Under the pieces are notes generated by a model, which was not told the DNA's origin, did no database searches, and worked only from the letters and a program-made list of their open reading frames with translations. The position numbers were made by a program, and so were the translations under genes. Below are positions 39,777 to 48,695 of a stretch of 64,000 nucleotides of DNA, piece by piece (position 1 is the stretch's first letter; each line of letters begins with the position of its first letter). This DNA comes from Candidatus Endomicrobiellum porotermitis (GTDB lineage: Bacteria; Elusimicrobiota; Endomicrobiia; Endomicrobiales; Endomicrobiaceae): assembly GCA_031289055.1 (NCBI GenBank), contig JAITQE010000025.1, forward strand, positions 17,479 through 81,478, written 5' to 3'.

Positions 39777-41147
39777 ATGGCAAATATAATAGAGAAGGTT
39801 CCACCTCAGGCTATAGACGTAGAAATGGCTGTCTTAGGCGCAATGCTTATAGAAAAAGAAGCCATTTTGAAAGTTATAGACATAGTCAACGACAACGATT
39901 TTTACAAAGAAATTCACAGGCAAATCTTTTTAGCGATCCATGATTTATACATTGAAAATCAACCCGCAGACTTGTTTACAACATCCGAAGCTTTGAAAAA
40001 AAGCGGACTATTTGCCGAAGCTGGCGGAGCAAGTTATCTTATAAATTTAATAAATTCTGTTCAGACGGCGGCCAATGTTGAGCATTATGCTTATATAATA
40101 AGGGATAAATCAATATCTAGGCAGCTTATTAACGCTGGCTCTGAAATAGTAACTGATGCGTTTAACGAACTGAATTCTCCTGAAGAAATATTAGATAAAT
40201 CGCAAGCGACTTTATTTAATATTTCACAGAGAAAAAGTAAAAAAGGTTTTGCAAGGGTTTCCAATCTTGTTATGCCTATGCTTCAAAATCTTGAAAAACT
40301 GCATTCCAACCCAAAAGATATTTCCGGTCTTGCGACGGGATTTGCAGATTTAGATGCTAAGACAGCCGGTCTTCACCCTTCGGAGCTTATAATTTTTGCG
40401 GCTCGTCCGTCTATGGGTAAAACTGCTTTTGCTTTGAATATCGCCGAGCATGTAGCGGTGGACCAGAAGAAACCGGTTGCTATTTTTTCGCTTGAAATGA
40501 AACAAGACGCTTTGATGTCAAGGTTTTTGGCTTCTTTGGCTAGAGTAAACGCCAGCAAACTTAGAAACGGACAGTACGGTAGTTCAGATTGGCCAAAACT
40601 TACGACAGCCGCGAGTAAAATTGCTGAAGCTCCGATTTTTATTGACGACGATTCTGATATAAGCGTTACGGAAATAAGAGCAAGAGCAAGAAAACTTGCG
40701 ACGGAACTTGAGTCTAAAGGGACTCCTTTATCTTTAGTTATCATAGATTATATTCAATTTATACGCGCGTCTGGGCGCAAGTTTGAGACAAGACAGCAGG
40801 AAGTGTCGGAAATTTCCAGATCTCTTAAAGCTTTGGCTAAAAATTTGGACGTCCCAGTAATAGTCTTGTCTCAGTTGTCAAGGAGAACGGAAGATAGGGG
40901 AAGAAAAGACAATAGACCCCAACTTTCAGACTTGAGAGATTCTGGAGCTATTGAACAAGACGCGGATGTTGTGGCAATGCTTTACAGAGAAGGATATTAT
41001 AACAGAGAAGATCCGGATTTACAAAAAAAAGCCACGCTTATAATAGGCAAACAGAGAAACGGTCCTACGGGAGACGTCAATTTGATTTTTGAAGGCGAAT
41101 ACACGAAGTTCTCTGACGAGTCCAAATTACAGGATAATTATCAATGA
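39777..41147 (+). CDS. dnaB: Replicative DNA helicase
   Basis: PPQAIDVEMAVLGAMLIEK, ARPSMGKTAFALNIAEH, VIIDYIQFI, QLSRRTEDRGRKDNRPQLSDLRDSGAIEQDAD. Confidence 0.97.
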   Translation: MANIIEKVPPQAIDVEMAVLGAMLIEKEAILKVIDIVNDNDFYKEIHRQIFLAIHDLYIENQPADLFTTSEALKKSGLFAEAGGASYLINLINSVQTAANVEHYAYIIRDKSISRQLINAGSEIVTDAFNELNSPEEILDKSQATLFNISQRKSKKGFARVSNLVMPMLQNLEKLHSNPKDISGLATGFADLDAKTAGLHPSELIIFAARPSMGKTAFALNIAEHVAVDQKKPVAIFSLEMKQDALMSRFLASLARVNASKLRNGQYGSSDWPKLTTAASKIAEAPIFIDDDSDISVTEIRARARKLATELESKGTPLSLVIIDYIQFIRASGRKFETRQQEVSEISRSLKALAKNLDVPVIVLSQLSRRTEDRGRKDNRPQLSDLRDSGAIEQDADVVAMLYREGYYNREDPDLQKKATLIIGKQRNGPTGDVNLIFEGEYTKFSDESKLQDNYQ

Positions 41148-42316
41148 AAAAACAACCGCCCCCTGCGGCGGCAGCCGTCGCCGCAGGTAAAAGACCAAAA
41201 GTATTTTTCAGACAAACATGGGTAGAAATTGACAAAAGCGATTTTCATTTCAATCTAAAAAAAATCAGAGAATATCTTGCAAAAGACACAAAAATAATGG
41301 CTGTTGTTAAAGCCGACGCTTATGGACACGACGGAATAGCTCTTGCAAAAGAGGCTCAAGCCGCAGGTTTGCAATGGCTTGCCGTTTTCTCTATTGAGGA
41401 AGGAATACAGTTAAGAGAAGCGGGCATTAAGGCGAACATTTTAATTTTAGGCAATATTTTCCCTTTTGAAAACTTTCAAGTTGCCATAGCCCATTCTCTA
41501 ACGCCTACGATTTCCACGATAACCGGACTTATGGCATTGGAAGAATTAGCTGTAAAACTTGATAAAAGAATAAATTTTCATCTGAAGGTGGATACCGGAA
41601 TGGGAAGAATAGGGGCGTTGCCTGAAGCGGCTTATCCTATTTTGCAAAAGATTTCTCAGACGCCTAAGGTTTATATGTCTGGAATGTACACTCACTTTGC
41701 GGTTGCAGGTACGGACACTGTTTTTACAAAGGCGCAGTTGGACATTTTTACAAAAATAGTTAAATTTGCAAAAGTAAATTTGGGTTTAAGATTTATTGCG
41801 CACTCAGCAAATTCTGCGGCGTTGTTTAAATACAAAAGATCTCATTTGGATTTGGTGCGACCAGGTCTCAGCCTTTACGGTCTTAGCCCTTTTAAACATT
41901 CCGATAGATTTTTAAAGCTAAAGCCTGTATTGTCTTGGAAGACAAAGACGACTTTTCTTAAAAAAGTTCCTTCGGGTTTTTGCGTAAGTTACGGAAGAAC
42001 TTTTGTTACAAGCAAAACTTCAATTATTGCTACTTTGCCAGTAGGTTACGCCGACGGACTTAATAGACTTCTTTCAAACAGGGGAGACGTTTTGGTCGGC
42101 GGCAAGCGTTGCCCTATTGTCGGGAGAATTACAATGGACATGACTATGGTGGATGTTACTGACGTAAAGGGCGTGTCGCTTGGCGATGAAGCGGTTATTA
42201 TAGGGACGCAAGGATCTGAGCAGATAAAAACAGACGAACTTGCAAAGCTTCAAGACACAATAAACTATGAAGTTACGTGCGCCATTTCTTCGCGCGTTCC
42301 GAGAATTGTAGTTTAA
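41144..42316 (+). CDS. alr: Alanine racemase
   Basis: RQTWVEIDKSDFHFNLKKIREYL...MAVVKADAYGHDGIALAKEA, VDTGMGRIG, RPGLSLYG, VGRITMDMTMVDV. Confidence 0.96.
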   Translation: MKKQPPPAAAAVAAGKRPKVFFRQTWVEIDKSDFHFNLKKIREYLAKDTKIMAVVKADAYGHDGIALAKEAQAAGLQWLAVFSIEEGIQLREAGIKANILILGNIFPFENFQVAIAHSLTPTISTITGLMALEELAVKLDKRINFHLKVDTGMGRIGALPEAAYPILQKISQTPKVYMSGMYTHFAVAGTDTVFTKAQLDIFTKIVKFAKVNLGLRFIAHSANSAALFKYKRSHLDLVRPGLSLYGLSPFKHSDRFLKLKPVLSWKTKTTFLKKVPSGFCVSYGRTFVTSKTSIIATLPVGYADGLNRLLSNRGDVLVGGKRCPIVGRITMDMTMVDVTDVKGVSLGDEAVIIGTQGSEQIKTDELAKLQDTINYEVTCAISSRVPRIVV

Positions 42317-42320
42317 TTAT

Positions 42321-43157
42321 ATGATGATGAAAGCAAGCGTAAGGAAAATTGTAAAATTTGAGCGTTTTGCCCAGAAGGTAAGCAATACTTCTTTTGGCAT
42401 TGTTTTCGCGTCAATAGAAGGTTTTGGGACCGCCGCCGAAATGGCTAAAGAAACAATCAGAGATATATTTAAGGGGTTTATTTCCGCAAAAGACACTGTT
42501 ACGCAAATGGTAGAAGTCGGTTGGAGTTCTTTACCTATAATATTGCTTACGTCTTTCTTTATGGGGATGGTTTTGGCTCTTCAAGTAGGTTCGGCGACAA
42601 GCAATATGTTTAACGAACCTGTGTATGTTGGCACAATAACAAGTTTTGCCATGGCTATAGAGTTGGGTCCGGTTCTTACCGCCATAGTTGTAACCGGAAG
42701 AGTTGGAGCTGCGATTACGGCTGAAATCGGAACAATGGAAGTTACCGAACAACTAGACGCTTTATATACGCTTGGAACAAATCCGATAAGGTACCTTGCC
42801 GTGCCTAGATTTTTGGCATGTTTTTTTATGCTTCCCGCGCTTACGGTTATTTCAAACATAGTCGGCATATATGGCGGTATGATTCTTTCAACTAACACTT
42901 GGGAGCTTTCTTCAAGCGCATTTTGGGCCGAAGCTTTGGATTTTATGACTATTTGCACTTTTCTGCATGGGTTTATAAAATCTTTTTTCTTTGCGTTAAT
43001 TATTGTAATAGTCGCTTGCCATAAGGGTTTTAACGCTAAAGGCGGAGCTGAAGGCGTCGGGAAGGCGACGACAAGTTCGGTTATGACGTCAATGGTTTTT
43101 ATTTTGATAGCGGATTACTTTTTGACGGCGCTGCGTGTAACTTTGAGAATAAAATAA
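42321..43157 (+). CDS. mlaE: Mla/MCE-type ABC transporter permease
   Basis: PIILLTSFFMGMVLALQVG, AIELGPVLTAIVVTGRVGAAITAEIGTMEVTEQLDALYTLGTNPIRYLAVPR. Confidence 0.94.
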   Translation: MMMKASVRKIVKFERFAQKVSNTSFGIVFASIEGFGTAAEMAKETIRDIFKGFISAKDTVTQMVEVGWSSLPIILLTSFFMGMVLALQVGSATSNMFNEPVYVGTITSFAMAIELGPVLTAIVVTGRVGAAITAEIGTMEVTEQLDALYTLGTNPIRYLAVPRFLACFFMLPALTVISNIVGIYGGMILSTNTWELSSSAFWAEALDFMTICTFLHGFIKSFFFALIIVIVACHKGFNAKGGAEGVGKATTSSVMTSMVFILIADYFLTALRVTLRIK

Positions 43158-43176
43158 TTTATATAATAAACCCAAA

Positions 43177-43905
43177 ATGATAAAAGTTGATAACGTTTAT
43201 AAACGATTTGGCGTTAAAACAGTGTTGAACGGGGTGAGTTTGGACGTCCGATCCGGCGAGACGTTGGTTATTATAGGTTCTTCCGGCGTTGGAAAAAGTA
43301 TTTTATTGAAAAACATTATAGGGCTTGTAAAGCCTGATTCCGGCTTTATTAAAGTTGATGGCGTAGACATAACGAACTGTTCTTTAAGAGAATTGCATGA
43401 AACCCGCAGGAAAATAGGATATGTATTTCAAGAATCCGCTCTTTTTGATTCTTTGAATATTTTTGAGAATGTGGCTTTTGGTTTAAAAAATCTTACGTCT
43501 CTTAGCGAGAGCGAAATAAAGCAAAGAGCAAAACAGTGCCTTGCTATGGTAGGGCTTGAAAATGTTGAACATTTAAATCCTTCTGGACTTTCAGGCGGAA
43601 TGAAGAAGAGAGTTGGTCTTGCAAGAGCCATAGCTTATCAGCCAGAATATATTTTATACGATGAACCTACTACCGGTCTTGACCCTATAATGTCTGACGT
43701 TATAAACGACCTTATAATAAATTTAAAAAAATATTTGCATGTTACGTCTATAGTCGTAACGCACGATATGAATTCGGCGTATAAGATAGCCGACAGGATA
43801 ATGATGCTATACGGCGGCAATATTATTTTTAACGGCACCCCGGAAGAAGTTTGCAATACTAAAAACGAGTATGTAAAACAATTTGTTAGAGGCTCAAGTC
43901 AGTGA
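43177..43905 (+). CDS. mlaF: Mla-type ABC transporter ATP-binding protein
   Basis: IIGSSGVGKSILLKNIIGLVKPDSG, YVFQESALFDSLNIFENVAFG, LSGGMKKRVGLARAIAYQPEYILYDEPTTGLDPI. Confidence 0.94.
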   Translation: MIKVDNVYKRFGVKTVLNGVSLDVRSGETLVIIGSSGVGKSILLKNIIGLVKPDSGFIKVDGVDITNCSLRELHETRRKIGYVFQESALFDSLNIFENVAFGLKNLTSLSESEIKQRAKQCLAMVGLENVEHLNPSGLSGGMKKRVGLARAIAYQPEYILYDEPTTGLDPIMSDVINDLIINLKKYLHVTSIVVTHDMNSAYKIADRIMMLYGGNIIFNGTPEEVCNTKNEYVKQFVRGSSQ

Positions 43906-43943
43906 CCGATATGTACTGACAGAATCTTTGAAATGAAAAGAAT

Positions 43944-45260
43944 ATGAGCAAACAACTGAAGTTGGGAATTTTTGTATTTTTAGGGATTATTGCCGCGGCT
44001 GTTTCTATAATAGCCGCCGGAGCTTTTTCCTTAAAAAGGACTTACAATATTTATGCTAAATTTGACAATATTTCAGGACTTACCGAAAAAGCTAAAGTTA
44101 AAATAGCGGGGGTTGGCATAGGCGTTTTGAGAGGCGTTTCTTTAGATGATTCTCGGGCTAAGCTGAGGTTGTCAATACATAAAAATGTAAAGTTGTACAG
44201 GAATGGCGTCGCTAGAATTGTCTCTATGGGCGTTATAGGAACAAAATATATTGAGATTTCTCCAGGAGATTCGAGCGCGGAGGAATTGAAAGGCGATGAT
44301 TATATCTTTACCGAGCAGTCTTCAAGTTTGGAGATTATGCTTAGGAATATTTCAACAAGGGCAGATAAGGCGATGCATAACGAACGATACGGCGATATGA
44401 TGGAAAACCTTGCCAACGCTATATGCTCTTTGAAAGACGTTATGAAAAATTTTGCCTCTGAAAACGAAAATATATCTGAAATAATAAATAATTTAAATAA
44501 ATTTTCTCGCGATGTTGCGGCTATTTCTTCTGAAAACGGACGGGATTTGAGGTCCGTAGTGTTGTCAATCAAAGACGTTTCGGAAAAACTTGACGCGTTG
44601 ATAGATCGCATAGCTAACGGAAACGGCATGATTTCCACACTTATAAACGACGAACAAATAGGTAAAGATTTAAAAGAAACTGTAGCTTCCGCCAAGGAAA
44701 CGGTTAAAGGATTGAAGGACACAATAGGTAAAACTAATAAACTTCAGTTAAGCTGGAACTATACTGGAAGATATGATATGAAAGACGGAAAACTTAGAAG
44801 CGACGTCGGCATAAGCATAATGCCAAGCCGCGATAAATTCTATTATGTTGGAATTTCAAATGTGGCGGACCATAGCACGGCAAGCGATTCTGAAAAAAAT
44901 AGGATAAATAAGCTTGACGCTTTGCTTGGTTTTAGAGCTGAAAAATCTGAAATATACGGCGGAGTTATAAGAGGAAAAGCTGGAGTCGGTTTTGGATATT
45001 CTTTCTTTGAGCCTGTTTGGGCTGAATTTAGAAGACTTAAAGTTCACTTGAATATGCGCGACTTTGGAAGAGAAAAACATGGACCTGTTATTGATGCTGG
45101 AATGAGAGTCGGCATTGCGCAATGGCTTTATGCCGGAGTTGCTCTTGAAGATATTTCTTATAAAACGGCTGTTACGCCTTATATAAAGCTTGAGATTGAT
45201 GATAAAGATTTGGCTGCTTTGCTTAGAATTATAAGCCTTGCGGCAGTTACGGCAAAATAG
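43944..45260 (+). CDS. mlaD: MCE/MlaD-domain lipid-transport protein
   Basis: N-terminal TM then YNIYAKFDNISGLTEKAKVKIAGVGIGVLRGVSL; follows mlaE-mlaF. Confidence 0.88.
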   Translation: MSKQLKLGIFVFLGIIAAAVSIIAAGAFSLKRTYNIYAKFDNISGLTEKAKVKIAGVGIGVLRGVSLDDSRAKLRLSIHKNVKLYRNGVARIVSMGVIGTKYIEISPGDSSAEELKGDDYIFTEQSSSLEIMLRNISTRADKAMHNERYGDMMENLANAICSLKDVMKNFASENENISEIINNLNKFSRDVAAISSENGRDLRSVVLSIKDVSEKLDALIDRIANGNGMISTLINDEQIGKDLKETVASAKETVKGLKDTIGKTNKLQLSWNYTGRYDMKDGKLRSDVGISIMPSRDKFYYVGISNVADHSTASDSEKNRINKLDALLGFRAEKSEIYGGVIRGKAGVGFGYSFFEPVWAEFRRLKVHLNMRDFGREKHGPVIDAGMRVGIAQWLYAGVALEDISYKTAVTPYIKLEIDDKDLAALLRIISLAAVTAK

Positions 45261-45268
45261 ATAGTTTT

Positions 45269-46636
45269 ATGAAAAAACAAAAAACTAAGTTTTTGTGTCA
45301 ACAATGCGGCTACGAGTCGGCTCAATGGCTTGGCAAATGCCCGTCTTGCGGAGCTTGGAATAGCTTTACGGAAGAAAAGTTTTCCGTATCTCCTAAAACG
45401 TCTTCCAATGCGAGGCAGTTGACAGGCTTCTCGTCTGAAGTTTTAAAGCTGAACGAAATTTCAGTTAAAGACTTTTCCAGACGCCAAACCAATATAATAG
45501 AGTTTGACAATATGATAGGCGGCGGCGTAGTGCTAGGCTCTTTAATATTGCTTGGAGGAGCGCCGGGTATTGGCAAGTCTACGTTAATGCTGCATATTTC
45601 TGGTTCTTTAAGCGAGCAAGGAACAGTTCTTTATATATCCGGCGAAGAATCTCTTTCGCAGGTAAAATCTAGAGCGGAGCGGCTTAATGTAAAAAAAGAT
45701 AATATATTTTTAGCTTCCGAGACAAATCTGCAAAATATTATAGACGCTGTCAATAAAATAGAACCAAAATTTTTAATAATAGACTCAATACAAACAACAT
45801 ACCATCCTGAACTTGCTAGCGCTCCTGGAACCGTAGGTCAGGTGAGAGAAACTGCCGCCGAACTTCTTAGAATAGCCAAGTCCAAAAATATTACCGTATT
45901 TATTTTAGGTCATGTTACAAAAGATGGAGATTTAGCAGGTCCTAGAGTTTTAGAGCATATAGTGGATACTGTCCTATATTTTGAAAATGAACGTCAGCAT
46001 ACTTATAGGATTTTGAGAGCTTATAAAAACAGATTTGGACCTACAAGCGAAATTGGTATTTTTGAAATGAGTTCTTCGGGGCTAAAAGAAGTTTCTAACC
46101 CATCTTTAATTTTTTTAGGAGAACGCGCCGCCAATGCGGCGGGCAATGTTGTTACAGTCGCTATGGAAGGGACGAGACCAATACTTTTAGAAGTTCAGGC
46201 TTTAACGTCAAGAACGGCTTTTGGAATACCGCGCAGAATGGTTTCAGGCTACGACGTAAACCGGATAATAATACTTATAGCTGTTTTGGAAAAAAGGTTA
46301 GATATGCCTCTTGAAATGCAAGACGTTTTTGTTAATATTGCCGGAGGGGTGAGAATCAAAGAAACTTCTTTGGACTTGGCCGCCGCTTGCGCTATAGCTT
46401 CAGCGAATTCTAATTTTATATGTCCAAAAGACATTGTTATTTTCGGAGAAGTCGGACTTGCGGGAGAAGTTCGTTCGGTAGCGCTGGCTGCCGAGCGCCT
46501 GTATGAAGCAGAAAAACTCGGGTTTAAAAAAGCTGTAATATCAAAAGGTAATTTAATAAATTTATCTTATAAAGGTAAAATAGAAATATCTGGAGCCGAA
46601 ACTCTAGAGGATGCAATTAAAATAATAAGAAACTAA
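45269..46636 (+). CDS. radA: DNA repair protein RadA
   Basis: FLCQQCGYESAQWLGKCPSCGAWNSF, GGAPGIGKSTLMLHIS, YISGEESLSQVKSRAERL, KNRFGPTSEIGIFEM. Confidence 0.97.
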   Translation: MKKQKTKFLCQQCGYESAQWLGKCPSCGAWNSFTEEKFSVSPKTSSNARQLTGFSSEVLKLNEISVKDFSRRQTNIIEFDNMIGGGVVLGSLILLGGAPGIGKSTLMLHISGSLSEQGTVLYISGEESLSQVKSRAERLNVKKDNIFLASETNLQNIIDAVNKIEPKFLIIDSIQTTYHPELASAPGTVGQVRETAAELLRIAKSKNITVFILGHVTKDGDLAGPRVLEHIVDTVLYFENERQHTYRILRAYKNRFGPTSEIGIFEMSSSGLKEVSNPSLIFLGERAANAAGNVVTVAMEGTRPILLEVQALTSRTAFGIPRRMVSGYDVNRIIILIAVLEKRLDMPLEMQDVFVNIAGGVRIKETSLDLAAACAIASANSNFICPKDIVIFGEVGLAGEVRSVALAAERLYEAEKLGFKKAVISKGNLINLSYKGKIEISGAETLEDAIKIIRN

Positions 46637-46860
46637 TTCAAGTTTATAAGGAAGGGCGCATGTTTGCTAAAAGTGAAGCGGTTTTTGTCGCGGCTTGTTT
46701 TTTGTTTAACTTAAACGCCGCAAGTAATAAAGTCGAGGCGGGGATAAAATAACTCCTAATTCCTCTGTACTACTGCAATCTTCGCCAAAACGCCCAGGAC
46801 AGAGTGGAAGAATACTTTTAAACTTCTAAGCGTTGAATTGAAGAAGAAAGAAAACTCAAA

Positions 46861-47763
46861 CTACCAAGGCAGTATTTTTTTCCACCAAAACTGATGCTTT
46901 GACTCCAAAACTTTTATTTTTATATTGCCTTTGATTTTTGCAAGACCCACTATGGAAGGGGCGTAATTTAAATAAATTTTAAAGTCGTTATTTTTGTAGG
47001 TAACTTTTTTAACTATAGCTGGAAGCGGGCATGAATTGCCGTCTTCTATTCCTCCTATCAAGTGCGCAATATAATGGGTTAAGTCTCTTTCATCGGTTAT
47101 TATTGATAATACTGTGTCGCCTTCGGCAATTTTTTTTACAAATTTTCCATTATTGTCTTCAAGTATTTTAACGTCTAGTTTTATAAATCCTAAATTATAA
47201 TACGGAGATGATATTGAATTCTGGTTTAAGTTATAGTCGGGAAGTTTTTTAAATTGAGTTAAACTTAATTCTTCATTTTTAATTTCTATAGAAACTTCGC
47301 TAGGATAGAAAAAATTTTTTATTATAGAAAAAATTTCTTCCGACGAAATATTAATAATTTCTTTTAAAACTTTCTGAATATAAACTTTTAAATTTTCTTC
47401 TATTTCTTTGGTGTATATTTCCATAGCTCCAGAATTTAAACGAGCTGAAAAAATAGCTTTTTCATAAGAAAACCAATCCATGTTTGTAGTAATTTCATAG
47501 ATAGCCGGATTGCGAGAAAATGTTATACTGAAACGCACAATTTCTGACATTTTCATATTTATGGCTATGTGTATAAGCCCATATATATTTTTTTGCGGGA
47601 AGAGTACTTTAATTTTAAACGTCGTGATAAACTTCAAGATAAATCCTATTGCCTTAATAGCTTTTTCAAAATTGTTGTTTGAAAGCGAAAGAGCAAGCTC
47701 CGCTTCAGAACGCTTACATCCGGTCTCTTCCATTAAAAGTTGAAAATACTCTTTTTCTGTCAT
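46861..47763 (-). CDS. Hypothetical protein with N-terminal UBA-like helical segment
   Basis: MTEKEYFQLLMEETGCKRSEAELALSLSNNNFEKAIKAIGF resembles EF-Ts/NAC-type UBA sequence; remainder unrecognised. Confidence 0.65.
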   Translation of the reverse strand: MTEKEYFQLLMEETGCKRSEAELALSLSNNNFEKAIKAIGFILKFITTFKIKVLFPQKNIYGLIHIAINMKMSEIVRFSITFSRNPAIYEITTNMDWFSYEKAIFSARLNSGAMEIYTKEIEENLKVYIQKVLKEIINISSEEIFSIIKNFFYPSEVSIEIKNEELSLTQFKKLPDYNLNQNSISSPYYNLGFIKLDVKILEDNNGKFVKKIAEGDTVLSIITDERDLTHYIAHLIGGIEDGNSCPLPAIVKKVTYKNNDFKIYLNYAPSIVGLAKIKGNIKIKVLESKHQFWWKKILPW

Positions 47764-47795
47764 AATTTATTTATACCCTAAGATTAAAATTCAAA

Positions 47796-48695
47796 CTACT
47801 TGCGAGGATGAGTCTTTTTATATATTTTCTTCAAACTTTCTATAGTAACATGAGCGTATATCTGAGTTGTAGAAAGGTTTTTATGTCCGAGCATTTCTTG
47901 TACGCTTCTTATATCGCAGCCCCTATCCAAAATATGCGTGGCGAATGTATGTCTTAAAGTGTGAGGACTTGCTTTTTTAAAAATGCTCGCCTGAATAAAC
48001 AGTCTGTGTATTATTCGTCTTGCCGTTCTTTGTCCTAGTCTTTTATTGTTGTCGCTTAAAAACATTGGGGATTTTATATCATATGGAAGTCCTGTTTCGC
48101 GGCGTTCTTGTATATAGCTCATTATCGCTTCAATACATTTGATTCCAACAGGGACAATTCGCTCTTTGTCGCCTTTCCCAAACACCGTAACGGTATTTGA
48201 CATAAAATCTATGTTTTTTATATTCAAACTCATTAGCTCTTCTATTCTAAGTCCGCATGAATAAAGAAGTTCAATCATGCCTCTGTCGCGGGGTTTTATA
48301 TTTTTTAAACTTATAAGCTGTTGCGTTTCTATTTCTGTTAAAAACAGAGGTATCTTTTTGTCTTTTTTTATTCTCGGCATATTTTGTATGGGATTTTGTT
48401 TTATTATATCGTCTATTATCAGAAACTTATAGAAAGTATGCATAGCCGTAAACTTTCTGGCAAGCGAAGCTTTGCTTAATTCTTTATCTCGGAGTTTTTC
48501 AAAAAAAGCGCGTACGTCGTATTTGCTAACTTCTGATAAAAATAATTCTTTGTCTTTTAAAAACAAAGTAAAATCATACATATCTTTTGCATAAGCCCTT
48601 AAAGTGTGCGCGGAGAAATTTCTCTCGCCTTCAAGATATTTTACAAAAGAATCTATTTGCTTTGCGTTTTCTTTTTTGATGTTTTTGGTATCCAT
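47796..48695 (-). CDS. Tyrosine recombinase XerC/XerD
   Basis: FVKYLEGERNFSAHTLRAYAKDMYDF, YSCGLRIEELMSLNIKNID, HTLRHTFATHILDRGCDIRSVQEMLGHKNLSTTQIYAHV. Confidence 0.93.
   Translation of the reverse strand: MDTKNIKKENAKQIDSFVKYLEGERNFSAHTLRAYAKDMYDFTLFLKDKELFLSEVSKYDVRAFFEKLRDKELSKASLARKFTAMHTFYKFLIIDDIIKQNPIQNMPRIKKDKKIPLFLTEIETQQLISLKNIKPRDRGMIELLYSCGLRIEELMSLNIKNIDFMSNTVTVFGKGDKERIVPVGIKCIEAIMSYIQERRETGLPYDIKSPMFLSDNNKRLGQRTARRIIHRLFIQASIFKKASPHTLRHTFATHILDRGCDIRSVQEMLGHKNLSTTQIYAHVTIESLKKIYKKTHPRK

Noticed and set aside
46640-46860. Short fragment MFAKSEAVFVAACFLFNLNAASNKVEAGIK* plus NSSVLLQSSPKRPGQ
   Set aside because: Might be a decayed secreted-protein gene, but too short to assign.
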